Below are positions 27,087 through 34,629 of a stretch of 64,000 nt of DNA, one piece after another (the stretch's first letter is position 1; every line of letters begins with the position of its first letter). The stretch lies in the NCBI RefSeq assembly GCF_028595265.1, contig NZ_JAQQXP010000002.1, positions 372,001 to 436,000 on the forward strand, in the 5' to 3' direction. A program made the position numbers and the translations under genes. The notes under the pieces were generated by a model. The model saw only the letters and a program-made list of their open reading frames with translations, searched no databases and was not told the origin of the DNA. The DNA comes from Alteromonas gilva (GTDB lineage: Bacteria; Pseudomonadota; Gammaproteobacteria; Enterobacterales; Alteromonadaceae).

Positions 27087-27632
27087 ATGGCAAAAAATAA
27101 TGACAATCTGGTATGGATAGACATGGAAATGACCGGTTTGGATCCAGAAACCTGCACTGTACTGGAAATTGCCACTATCGTAACGGATGCACAACTAAAT
27201 GTGTTGGCCGAAGGGCCGGTGATTGCGATACATCAGAGTGACGCTGTGCTTGATGGCATGGACGAGTGGTGCACGCGGGTGCATGGCGAAAGCGGCCTTA
27301 CCCAGCGTTGTCGCGACAGTAAAATTGATGAAGCCACGGCAGCGCAGCAAACCATCGCGTTTTTATCTGACTACGTGGATGCGGGTAAATCGCCGCTGTG
27401 CGGCAATACCATTGGTCAGGATCGCCGTTTTATGGTGAAGTACATGCCCGAGCTTGAAGCGTACTTTCACTACCGCAATATTGATGTGAGTACAATAAAA
27501 GAACTGGTACGTCGCTGGCAGCCAGACATTCTTGATGGTTTCACCAAGCAGGGAACCCACCAGGCACTCGACGATATTCGCGAATCTATTGCCGAAATGC
27601 AGTTTTACCGTGAAAAAGTGTTTAATATTTAG
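27087..27632 (+). CDS. orn: Oligoribonuclease
   Basis: DEDDh 3'-5' exoribonuclease that degrades di- to penta-ribonucleotides, including pGpG from c-di-GMP turnover. 181 residues with VWIDMEMTGLDPE (Exo I), GNTIGQDRRFM (Exo II) and HQALDDIRESI (Exo III). It is followed by a tRNA-Gly gene; in E. coli orn is likewise followed by a tandem tRNA-Gly array (glyVXY). Confidence 0.97.
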   Translation: MAKNNDNLVWIDMEMTGLDPETCTVLEIATIVTDAQLNVLAEGPVIAIHQSDAVLDGMDEWCTRVHGESGLTQRCRDSKIDEATAAQQTIAFLSDYVDAGKSPLCGNTIGQDRRFMVKYMPELEAYFHYRNIDVSTIKELVRRWQPDILDGFTKQGTHQALDDIRESIAEMQFYREKVFNI

Positions 27633-27671
27633 GCGTTTGACACAAATTTTAGAAATATTTGCAAATAGGTG

Positions 27672-27699
27672 TTGCGTTAACAAAATAATTTTGTAAAAT
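27672..27699 (+). promoter_or_regulatory. Promoter of tRNA-Gly
   Basis: TTGCGT (27672-27677), 16-bp spacer, TAAAAT (27694-27699), followed by GCGCACC, a GC-rich discriminator typical of stringently controlled stable-RNA promoters. Predicted start is about 26 nt before the mature tRNA. Confidence 0.65.
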
Positions 27700-27731
27700 G
27701 CGCACCACTTCAAACGAAGTAACACTCCTAA

Positions 27732-27807
27732 GCGGGAATAGCTCAGCTGGTAGAGCACAACCTTGCCAAGGTTGGGGTCGCGAGTTCGAATCTCGTTTCC
27801 CGCTCCA
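27732..27807 (+). tRNA. tRNA-Gly (anticodon GCC)
   Basis: 76-nt cloverleaf with encoded CCA. The acceptor stem is GCGGGAA/TTCCCGC, the D-loop region is AGCTCAGCTGGTAGAGC, and the anticodon loop TTGCCAA gives GCC. The T-arm contains GAGTTCGAATCTC. It lies 99 bp after orn, the ancestral position of a tRNA-Gly array; only this copy looks functional, with decayed tail copies further right. Confidence 0.96.
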
Positions 27808-27879
27808 ATTTCTCTTTTCAGAGAAAGGTATAATCAAAAAGTCACACAAGCGCGAATCGCGACCCTAAGGGGCCAGCGA
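27808..27879 (+). repeat. Spacer repeat R1, directly after the intact tRNA-Gly
   Basis: Sequence following the CCA: a TTTCTCT/AGAGAAA hairpin, an AT-rich middle, then CGCGAATCGCG and CC-TAAGGGG palindromic pieces ending GGCCAGCGA. The same block recurs in R2 and R3, each time behind a tRNA-Gly tail, which suggests the spacer of an old tandem tRNA array. Confidence 0.75.
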
Positions 27880-27989
27880 CAATGTGATTGCCAATTCGCA
27901 TCTGTTTCCCGCTCCTATTTCTCTCTTTCAGAGAAAGGTAAAATCAAAAAAGTAAATAAGCGCGAATCGCGACCCCAAGGGGCCAGCGA
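27878..27989 (+). repeat. Repeat R2: decayed tRNA-Gly tail plus spacer
   Basis: 112 nt, nearly identical to R3. It begins GACAATGTGATTGCC, then a degenerate T-arm (CAATTCGCATCTG) and the intact acceptor end TTTCCCGCTCC (to 27915, CCA lost). The same hairpin and palindrome spacer as R1 follows. It sits immediately 3' of paralog A. Confidence 0.75.
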
Positions 27990-28180
27990 AAACTAACGCT
28001 GTGTATTTATTTGGAAGAGTAGCACGCAGCGGAATTAGTTATAGTAATGCTACTTCAATAATTGCCTTCACACATACTATGAACCACCTTATTAGACTCA
28101 ACAAATTAACGAGGCCAAAACTCAACGTCAGTGGCCCCATATATATTAATTACTAATACTGTTTCTCTGTACAACCTTGT
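27990..28180. other. Intergenic region downstream of paralog A
   Basis: 191 bp between R2 and the stop of the leftward exported-protein gene. AT-rich; no gene, tRNA or clear terminator seen. Confidence 0.5.
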
Positions 28181-29338
28181 TCAATTTACGTGGTTCGGAT
28201 TACTCGTCGCACAGGTAATCTCGCTACCCCAAATCGGTGTGCTTCCGATCACTTCAACAGCTGATACGTAGCTTGAGCCGTCTGGATTGGTGACAGTTGT
28301 TACCAAATAATCGACGTTTCTACCTATGAGCTTCGATGTTTGTTGACAAAAACCCCAATTACCAAATAGGGCTCTTGCCTCACCGCCTGAAACTATTGTG
28401 GATTGATTACTCGAGATGCCTGACGGACCGTTTAGATCAAAGTATACCTGAAAGCTAGATTTATCCGCTGTATGACTCTCATCATTATCCACTGCTATAC
28501 CTGGGCCTGTGCTTGTGGCTGTCACTGTGAGCACAAGCTTGGAGCCGTCATTAAACTCAAATTCTGCAGGTATTTTCGCAAAGTTGCTGGTATCAAAAGA
28601 TATAGTTACGTTGCGTAGCGCGAAACTCAAAGAGGCTTGCAAATTATTTAGTAAAGTAATGCTGCTGTTATTCTGGTGAACAGAATGAATCAGGTTATTA
28701 ATTAGAGATGTACATGAACTACTCACTCGATACGCGATGGCAGACGGGCAGGCTGCGCTGGTGGCATTATTTGTATAGGCTGACGGCTGTCCGGCCACTT
28801 GGTTAATATTCTCGTTATTGTTGTTAACAAACTGACCTAACGACACTTCGTTGAAGGATAGCTCATCAAGTAAAAGCCGGTGTAAAGCGTCTAGTTGGGC
28901 AATATCGTCCGCTATTTCGCCGATACTCGATGGTGTTGATGTCGGGGTTACTGAAACATTGTCTAATGTATCTCTGGTGGCAATGTAATACTCTGCTGCA
29001 CCAGATTGAGCGTTAATGACTGCAATGCCAACCGAATTTGCTGTAGGTGTTGTGCCGCCGCAACTGGGATCTGTAGGGTTCTGATCACATTCGGAGTTGT
29101 CCTGCGGGCCAATTAGTAAATCAGCAACGCCGGCAATGTAAGCTGTGTCGTAATCACTACAAGCTGCGTCACCGCTTTTAATAACAGAATTACACATAAA
29201 TATCTGGTTATGGGATGGTTGCGGGTTAGCAGCAGCGTTTGCACTCAGTAATAAACTAAATAACAAGCTACAAATGAGAGGCACCGAGTATATTAAGCTA
29301 TAAGTGCGACTATTTCTGAGTGTAATTTTTTTATACAT
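28181..29338 (-). CDS. Exported protein of unknown family, paralog A
   Basis: 385 residues with a clear Sec signal peptide (about 1-37: SVPLICSLLFSLLLSANAAA, cleavage probably after the alanines). The mature protein has paired cysteines (FMCNSVIKSGDAACSDYD; SECDQNPTDPSCGG; AACPSAIAYR). A predicted helical middle (IGEIADDIAQLDALHRLLLDEL) and a Ser/Thr/Gly-rich, probably beta-rich C-terminal half follow (KLVLTVTATSTGPGI, FGNWGFCQQ). I do not recognise the family. AGGAAG precedes the start. It is about 99% identical to paralog B at DNA level over the N-terminal block but clearly diverged at both ends. Function unknown; disulfide-bonded periplasmic or surface protein by inference. Confidence 0.85.
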   Translation of the reverse strand: MYKKITLRNSRTYSLIYSVPLICSLLFSLLLSANAAANPQPSHNQIFMCNSVIKSGDAACSDYDTAYIAGVADLLIGPQDNSECDQNPTDPSCGGTTPTANSVGIAVINAQSGAAEYYIATRDTLDNVSVTPTSTPSSIGEIADDIAQLDALHRLLLDELSFNEVSLGQFVNNNNENINQVAGQPSAYTNNATSAACPSAIAYRVSSSCTSLINNLIHSVHQNNSSITLLNNLQASLSFALRNVTISFDTSNFAKIPAEFEFNDGSKLVLTVTATSTGPGIAVDNDESHTADKSSFQVYFDLNGPSGISSNQSTIVSGGEARALFGNWGFCQQTSKLIGRNVDYLVTTVTNPDGSSYVSAVEVIGSTPIWGSEITCATSNPNHVN

Positions 29339-29726
29339 CTTAATTTCTTCCTGAAATTGGTATTTAATGTAGAAATAAAATCTGGAAATCGATTATTAAT
29401 AATTGATTTCTCAGCTGTTTTGCTACTTTTGTAGCGAAGCCAAAACTAACTTGCCTTGTCAAACAAAAAGTCGCAGGTCGTTTAGGAACTGTATAATATT
29501 TTGGGAGGGGTGACTAAAACACTAACTTAATATTTCTTCCGTCGCACCTATATTCAACCTGTTATTAGATACTTCTTTTTCCTTGTATATTACATCAAAA
29601 GTAGCGTCTGTTGATGCTGCATTCAGGTATCTGCGGGTAATACTTGCTAAGTGATGCAGGAATGCGTAACTTTATCTGCTCTAACTAGTTGGTGTGGCGT
29701 TAACGATTCCGGAGCAATACCTTGTT
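29339..29726. other. Upstream region of paralog A (duplicated control region)
   Basis: Homologous in patches to the region upstream of paralog B. It contains a GCTAC-AAAA-GTAGC hairpin (29422-29435), two units of CTTGC/CTTGT at 29450-29459 (eight in the B copy), and a shared block GGTAATACTTG(C/A)TAAGTGATGCA near 29636. AT-rich; no gene seen. Confidence 0.6.
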
Positions 29727-29838
29727 GACAATGTGATTGCCAATTCGCATCTGTTTCCCGCTCCAATTTCTCTTTTTCAGAGAAAGGTAAAATCAAAAAA
29801 GTAAAAAAGCGCGAATCGCGACCCCAAGGGGCCAGCGA
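29727..29838 (+). repeat. Repeat R3: decayed tRNA-Gly tail plus spacer
   Basis: 112 nt, nearly identical to R2, starting GACAATGTGATTGCC and retaining TTTCCCGCTCCA (to 29765) with the tRNA 3' CCA intact. Bases just upstream (GAGCAATACCTTG) also resemble the tRNA anticodon arm, so this may be a fuller tRNA-Gly pseudogene. It sits immediately 3' of paralog B, just as R2 sits 3' of paralog A. Confidence 0.75.
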
Positions 29839-29893
29839 CAATGCTCGTGTTCACGTGCTACTGCTGTCAGTTGTTGACTTAACCCCGATGGTT

Positions 29894-31063
29894 TTACGTA
29901 TTGTTGTGCAATGATTGCCGTGCTGGCATCGTCATGCAGGTCGTCTTGCCGCTGGGATCCGGCGTGCTGTTAGTTATCTCATAGGCGGATACGTAGGATG
30001 CCCTGTCTGGTTGAGTTTTGAATGTCACCAGATATTCTTTGTCCTTTGCTAAAGTTTGCGCCACCTTCTGGCACCAGGCCCAATTTCCAAATAAGGCGCT
30101 TGCTTCACCACCTGAAACTCTTGTGGAACCATTACTGGCGATGCCTGAAGGTCCGTTGTCTCTAAAGTATTCTTTAAAGGTAGTTTTATTAACGGTATAA
30201 CTCTCTATTTCATCTACTTCAATACCTGGGCCTGTGCTTGTGGCTGTCACTGTGAGCACAAGCTTTGAGCCGTCATTAAATCTAAAAACTGCAGGTATTT
30301 TCGTAAAGTTGCTGGTATCAAAAGATATCGTTACATTTAAGAGCGAAGTACTTAGAGAAGTTATCGCACTATGTAATGCGTTGATGTTGCTGTTATTTTG
30401 GTGAACGGAATGAATAAGATTATTGAAAAGTGAACCACATGCATCAACCGTTCGATACGCGATGGCAGACGGGCAGGCTGCGCTGGTGGCATTATTTGTA
30501 TAGGCTGACGGCTGTCCGGCCACTTGGTTAATATGCTCGTTGTTGTTGTTAACAAACTGGCCTAACGACGCTTCGTCCAAGGTTAATTCATCAAGTAAAA
30601 CCCGGTGTAAAGCGTCTATTTGGGCAATATCGTCCGCTATTTCACCGATAGTCGATGGTGTTGATGTCGGGGTTACTGAAACATTGTCTAATGTATCTCT
30701 GGTGGCAATGTAATACTCTGCTGCACCAGATTGAGCGTTAATGACTGCGATGCCAACCGAATTTGCTGTTGGTGTTGTGCCGCCGCAACTGGGATCTGTA
30801 GGGTTCTGATCACATTCGGAGTTGTCTTGCGGGCCAATTAGTAAATCAGCAACGCCGGTAATGTAAGCTGTGTCGTAATCACTACAAGCTGCGTCACCGC
30901 TTTTAATAACAGAATTACACATAAATATCTGGTTATGGGATGGTTGCGGGTTAGCAGCAGCGTTTGCACTCAGTAATAAACTAAATAACAAGCTACAAAT
31001 GAGAGGCACCGAGAATATAAAACCGGAAGTGCGATTGAGCCAGCGTGTATTTTTTTTATCCAT
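29894..31063 (-). CDS. Exported protein of unknown family, paralog B
   Basis: 389 residues, same layout as paralog A: signal peptide (SVPLICSLLFSLLLSANAAA at about 18-37), the same cysteine pairs in the N-terminal half, a helical segment (IGEIADDIAQIDALHRVLLDEL) and a beta-rich C-terminal half ending in a diverged tail. Residues 18 to about 200 are almost identical to A, with very few synonymous changes. The first 17 residues and the C-terminal third are much less alike. AAGGAAAAG precedes the ATG. A CTTGC pentanucleotide tract lies 118 bp upstream. Family not recognised; no function assigned. Confidence 0.85.
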   Translation of the reverse strand: MDKKNTRWLNRTSGFIFSVPLICSLLFSLLLSANAAANPQPSHNQIFMCNSVIKSGDAACSDYDTAYITGVADLLIGPQDNSECDQNPTDPSCGGTTPTANSVGIAVINAQSGAAEYYIATRDTLDNVSVTPTSTPSTIGEIADDIAQIDALHRVLLDELTLDEASLGQFVNNNNEHINQVAGQPSAYTNNATSAACPSAIAYRTVDACGSLFNNLIHSVHQNNSNINALHSAITSLSTSLLNVTISFDTSNFTKIPAVFRFNDGSKLVLTVTATSTGPGIEVDEIESYTVNKTTFKEYFRDNGPSGIASNGSTRVSGGEASALFGNWAWCQKVAQTLAKDKEYLVTFKTQPDRASYVSAYEITNSTPDPSGKTTCMTMPARQSLHNNT

Positions 31064-31146
31064 TTTATCTTTTCCTTAAATTAATATCTAATTTGAAACA
31101 GAAATCGAGATATCAAGTTTCCTTTATTTGAGCCGAAAGGCTGTTT

Positions 31147-31167
31147 CGCTACTTTTGAATAGTAGCG
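31147..31167 (-). promoter_or_regulatory. Inverted repeat upstream of paralog B (possible operator)
   Basis: CGCTACT and AGTAGCG flank a 7-nt centre (31147-31153 and 31161-31167). Paralog A has a related CGCTAC/GTAGC element at about the same distance from its start, although surrounding sequence has diverged. Conservation of the palindrome suggests a protein-binding site or mRNA hairpin. Confidence 0.4.
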
Positions 31168-31180
31168 CGGTTTAACCTAA

Positions 31181-31220
31181 CTTGCCTTGCCTTGCCTTGC
31201 CTTGCCTTGCCTTGCCTTGT
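31181..31220. repeat. CTTGC pentanucleotide microsatellite
   Basis: Seven perfect CTTGC units followed by CTTGT, 118-157 bp upstream of the paralog B start. The homologous site above paralog A (29450-29459) has only two units, so the tract has expanded by six units (30 bp) since duplication. Short tandem repeats of this kind are prone to slippage. Confidence 0.95.
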
Positions 31221-31473
31221 CAAATTGAACGTAGGTTTGTTGTGTAGATTTCCCCCCGATAAGCGCAATCAAGCTGCTAAGCATTCGACGTATCGGTAAT
31301 ACTTGATAAGTGATGCAAGAATGCGTAATCTGGTCAAACCAGTTGAGCAAGGCTGTTTGTGTAACAGTAATAGTATTTTGCTTAAAACGTGCATACAAAC
31401 AGGGTTACCGTTGTAATAACAATCACCCAGACCGCCATTTTTACAATAACTATACAGAACAATAAGACTCGAT
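31221..31473. other. Intergenic region between the paralog B control region and the DUF4442 gene
   Basis: 253 bp. It includes the second copy of the block GGTAATACTTGATAAGTGATGCA (near 31291) shared with the region above paralog A, marking the right end of the duplicated unit. No gene seen; an apparent small frame across the microsatellite is an artefact of the repeat. Confidence 0.5.
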
Positions 31474-31950
31474 ATGGCCGATAATTACTTATTGAAGATC
31501 TACGCTAAATTTTTAAAGCTTCCGTTAGGGAGAAAACTGTTTAGCTGGTACTCAGCACGCAGAGCGCCTTACTTTTCAACGGTATCGCCCCTTATTACAG
31601 AGCTCAGGCCCAATTACTGTGAAGTGCTGATCAAAAAGCGCAAAGGTTTGCAAAACCACATTGGTACCGTGCACGTTATTGCTATTTGCAATGGTCTCGA
31701 AATGGCCATGGGGTTTATGTGCGAAGCCTCTATTCCCAAACATTTACGCTGGATCCCCAAAGGCATGACGGTGAGCTATCCGGCCAGGGCCGATTCAGAC
31801 ATTCGTTGTGTGGCCGAGGTGCCATCGGATGCCTGGCAGCCCGGAGAGCTCCCTATTAAAGTGACCGCTTATAACCAGCAGGGCACAGTGGTTGTCGAGG
31901 GCACAATAACCGTTTGGGTTAGTGAGAAACCTGCTAAACAGGCTTCCTGA
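31474..31950 (+). CDS. DUF4442 hotdog-fold (thioesterase-like) protein
   Basis: 158 residues, cytoplasmic. The pattern fits the DUF4442/YiiD C-terminal hotdog family: ITELRPNYCEVLIKKRKGLQNHIGTVHVIAICNG covers the central helix and neighbouring strands, and MTVSYPARADSDIRCVAEV forms later strands. Such proteins are presumed acyl-CoA thioesterases or acyl-binding proteins; the substrate is unknown. It stands alone on the right border of the tRNA-linked accessory stretch. Confidence 0.8.
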   Translation: MADNYLLKIYAKFLKLPLGRKLFSWYSARRAPYFSTVSPLITELRPNYCEVLIKKRKGLQNHIGTVHVIAICNGLEMAMGFMCEASIPKHLRWIPKGMTVSYPARADSDIRCVAEVPSDAWQPGELPIKVTAYNQQGTVVVEGTITVWVSEKPAKQAS

Positions 31951-32015
31951 TTGCGCAAGTAGTGCGTTGTTGTTTAACGCCTTGCTGTTTTGTAATCGCT
32001 AACTTTCTATAACCG

Positions 32016-34427
32016 CTACTTCTCTACAACCGCAACCTCGTCAATGACGATGCCAGTTTGATTGACCGCCAGCTGCACAGTATGCGTACCTGGCGCAAGC
32101 TGCCCCAGACTGATTTTGTTAGTGATGCGGTTCGACAACACCCCAAGCTTCCAGGTATCGCTGCGTCCCACAGTGTTGAGCCGGATTTGTGTTACAACCT
32201 GGCTATTGAGGCGCACCTCTATTTGGTGATCAAAGCTGTTGGCATGAGTAGGCAGTGTAGCAATTTGCAGTATGACATCCTTGGGGTGCTCAAGCACAAA
32301 CTGGTACTGCAGCGCGGCGTCCTGCTGGGTAAACCGGTGTTGGGTGGCGGGCAATAGGGTTAATGCACCACGGGAGTAACCCAGTTCAGGCAAGGCCCGC
32401 CATGCGAAGTCTGCCGGAGCCTTCATATCTGAAGGTTTAAGTACTGAGCGACGGTGTTGCTGTGTCGCCACTACTGTTGTGTTATCGGATAACGCCGGCT
32501 TGTCAAACACCGGTAATCGCCGTGGCGCTGCGTCCATCATGTAGCGCCATTTGCCGTTTTCCAATTCATTGTATTGCCTGGTGAGCTGCTGGATGGTGGT
32601 ATGAGCGTTGATGGCTTTGGCCAGGTATGTGCGCTGCTCAGCTTCGTCTGTGGCAACAGATGCAAGATGACGATAAAGCCATTTTTGATTCATTGCGGCG
32701 GCGGCTTTTACCGGATACTCAATCAACTGAAACCACGCCGATGTTTGCGCGTCGCTTATTTGGCCCGCGTATTCTGATACGGCCTCAAGTAGCGCTTGAA
32801 ATTGCGCCAGTCGAGCGTGAATCTTCTCCACAGTGAAGCCGGTCAGCTGGGTCGCTGTTGTTGGTTCTGTCTGGCTCCAGCCCATAAATTCCGGGCGGCG
32901 TTCAAATGCCAGATGAAAGTAATCCAGGAGTATTTTACTTACCGGGCCGGCAAGGTGAGGGCCAAAATCCCGTTTAATCTGGTAGCTGATAAAGTCATGG
33001 CTTTGTTGAAATTGGTGTTCCGGCCCATGCCAGGCAAGCTTAAAAAACCACTCTGTGTTGTATTCGATGGGTTTGATGTCACCCACATTGGCAATCCATA
33101 ACTGCCTTGCGCCATTAGCATACGCTCGCGCCATCTCAAACTGAATGAGCGCCGGGTGGGTGCTGCTTAACCATAAATAGTCATGCGGTCGTCCCCAGTA
33201 GCTAAGATGATAGTAAACGCCGCTGCCACCGCGGCGGGATTGTTCTGCGTTGTTGCTCAACCGCCGGATATAACCATAGTTATCATCGGGCCACACAAGG
33301 GTAACATCATCGGGAACCTGTAAACCGGCGTCGTACAGGGCGAGCACCTCTTTATAAGGGGTAAATACCTGACGAAGCTCAGGTAGCGGAACGTCAAAGG
33401 TTTCGACGAGCATACTGCGCTGACGGGCGATAATCTGCTCTAAAACGGCAATGTTCTCTTGTGCAGATCCGGTGCCCTGCATATGGCTGTCGTGAACGCC
33501 ACGCATACCCAGGGTAAACATTGCCAGTGCCGGCATACTGCTTACCTGCTGCACCCGCTCTTGCCAATAACGCTCAACGTTGCTGGTGTTAGCAACATAG
33601 TTGAAATCGCCCATTGAGCTGGCTTTCCACTCATCAACATTGTTGCGCAACATTGGCTCTGCATGGGATGAGCCAATATTTATATGGTACTTTTCGGCCA
33701 TTGCCTTATTGCCCTTGATGGCAAAAAAGGCCCGGGTACCAGGATGCATGGCTGGCCACAGGGTGTTAGCTTTGAGACGCAACAGCAGCTGAAATACCTT
33801 TTCGTAGGTCTGCGGACCAATATTGGCTACTATTGGTTCGAAGGTATTGGCCGCCCAGGGCAGTAACCCCCAGTCTTCATCGTTGATAAAAATACCGCGA
33901 AATTTAACCTTTGGACTGTCTACAATGGGGAGTTCACTGAATTTAACGGCGGTTTTATTTGAAGACGGTATTGGCACGTCGGCCCACCACTGCCATGGGG
34001 ATATTCCGGCTTTTTCAGCTAAGGTAAATAAGCCAAAGACCGCCCCGCGTGTGTCGGCGCCAGTAATATGCAGGTTGCCGTTCTGCTGGTAAATGACAAA
34101 GGCCTCCCATTTGCCGTGTGGGCTGTTTTCTAAGGGCTCAAACAAAGCTAAGGTTGGGTCTACCGCAATGATCAGGCGCGGTGAGGTCGCGTCATCACGC
34201 TGCGGAGAAAATGAAAAGGTCGTGCCGGTAATGCGACTCAAATCACGGGTTACATCGTTGGCAGCCCATTGTATTAATGGGTCGTCAGTCTTCACTTCAA
34301 CGGCTATCGAAGATTCAGAATGGAGGGTAAATGACCCGGCCTGTACCGGAAGCAGGATACTGCCAGCAATAAAAGTCAACACTACAATAAACGTTCTTAA
34401 TACCGGCATTCGTTGCTCATTATCCAT
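32016..34427 (-). CDS. Exported glycoside hydrolase family 115 (xylan alpha-1,2-glucuronidase-type)
   Basis: 803-residue secreted enzyme predicted to remove (4-O-methyl)glucuronic acid side chains from xylan. The signal peptide is about residues 8-30 (LRTFIVVLTFIAGSILLPVQA). GH115 hallmarks in order are GISPWQWWADVPIP, KFRGIFINDEDWGLLPWA, RLKANTLWPAMHPGTRAFF and NIGSSHAEPMLRNN. VTLVWPDDNYGYIRRL, YYHLSYWGRPHDYLWL and LWIANVGDIKPIEY follow. A C-terminal beta-domain from about 680 ends GIVIDEVAVVEK. Start at 34427 or 34409 is open; both precede the signal peptide. No other polysaccharide-utilisation gene is adjacent, so it looks like a lone acquired enzyme. Confidence 0.92.
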   Translation of the reverse strand: MDNEQRMPVLRTFIVVLTFIAGSILLPVQAGSFTLHSESSIAVEVKTDDPLIQWAANDVTRDLSRITGTTFSFSPQRDDATSPRLIIAVDPTLALFEPLENSPHGKWEAFVIYQQNGNLHITGADTRGAVFGLFTLAEKAGISPWQWWADVPIPSSNKTAVKFSELPIVDSPKVKFRGIFINDEDWGLLPWAANTFEPIVANIGPQTYEKVFQLLLRLKANTLWPAMHPGTRAFFAIKGNKAMAEKYHINIGSSHAEPMLRNNVDEWKASSMGDFNYVANTSNVERYWQERVQQVSSMPALAMFTLGMRGVHDSHMQGTGSAQENIAVLEQIIARQRSMLVETFDVPLPELRQVFTPYKEVLALYDAGLQVPDDVTLVWPDDNYGYIRRLSNNAEQSRRGGSGVYYHLSYWGRPHDYLWLSSTHPALIQFEMARAYANGARQLWIANVGDIKPIEYNTEWFFKLAWHGPEHQFQQSHDFISYQIKRDFGPHLAGPVSKILLDYFHLAFERRPEFMGWSQTEPTTATQLTGFTVEKIHARLAQFQALLEAVSEYAGQISDAQTSAWFQLIEYPVKAAAAMNQKWLYRHLASVATDEAEQRTYLAKAINAHTTIQQLTRQYNELENGKWRYMMDAAPRRLPVFDKPALSDNTTVVATQQHRRSVLKPSDMKAPADFAWRALPELGYSRGALTLLPATQHRFTQQDAALQYQFVLEHPKDVILQIATLPTHANSFDHQIEVRLNSQVVTQIRLNTVGRSDTWKLGVLSNRITNKISLGQLAPGTHTVQLAVNQTGIVIDEVAVVEK

Positions 34428-34629
34428 TCAACTGCTTCGTTTATACGCTAAATCAGTGTTGGCGGGGGAGCAATGCGTGATGCTGTTTTGGTTCAGATAT
34501 GAAGTTATATTCCGTCATGGCCTGCTTGTGCTATTGCATGAATATTCCAGCCTGTTGTCGCAAGCTTGACAAGATGTCACCTAATGGCACCATGGGTAAT
34601 CCAGAGATTACATTTGCTGCGTCAAGGTA

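Noticed and set aside
27795..29838. Possible CRISPR array from the three tRNA-tail repeats
   Set aside because: Only three units, about 112 nt each, irregularly spaced with genes between, and no cas genes.
31177..31398. 73-codon frame across the CTTGC repeat
   Set aside because: Its repetitive Ala-Arg-Gln-Gly-Lys tail is merely the translated microsatellite; it lies in the paralog B control region.
27732..31400. Complete integrative element at tRNA-Gly
   Set aside because: No integrase, recombinase or mobility gene; only att-like tail copies.
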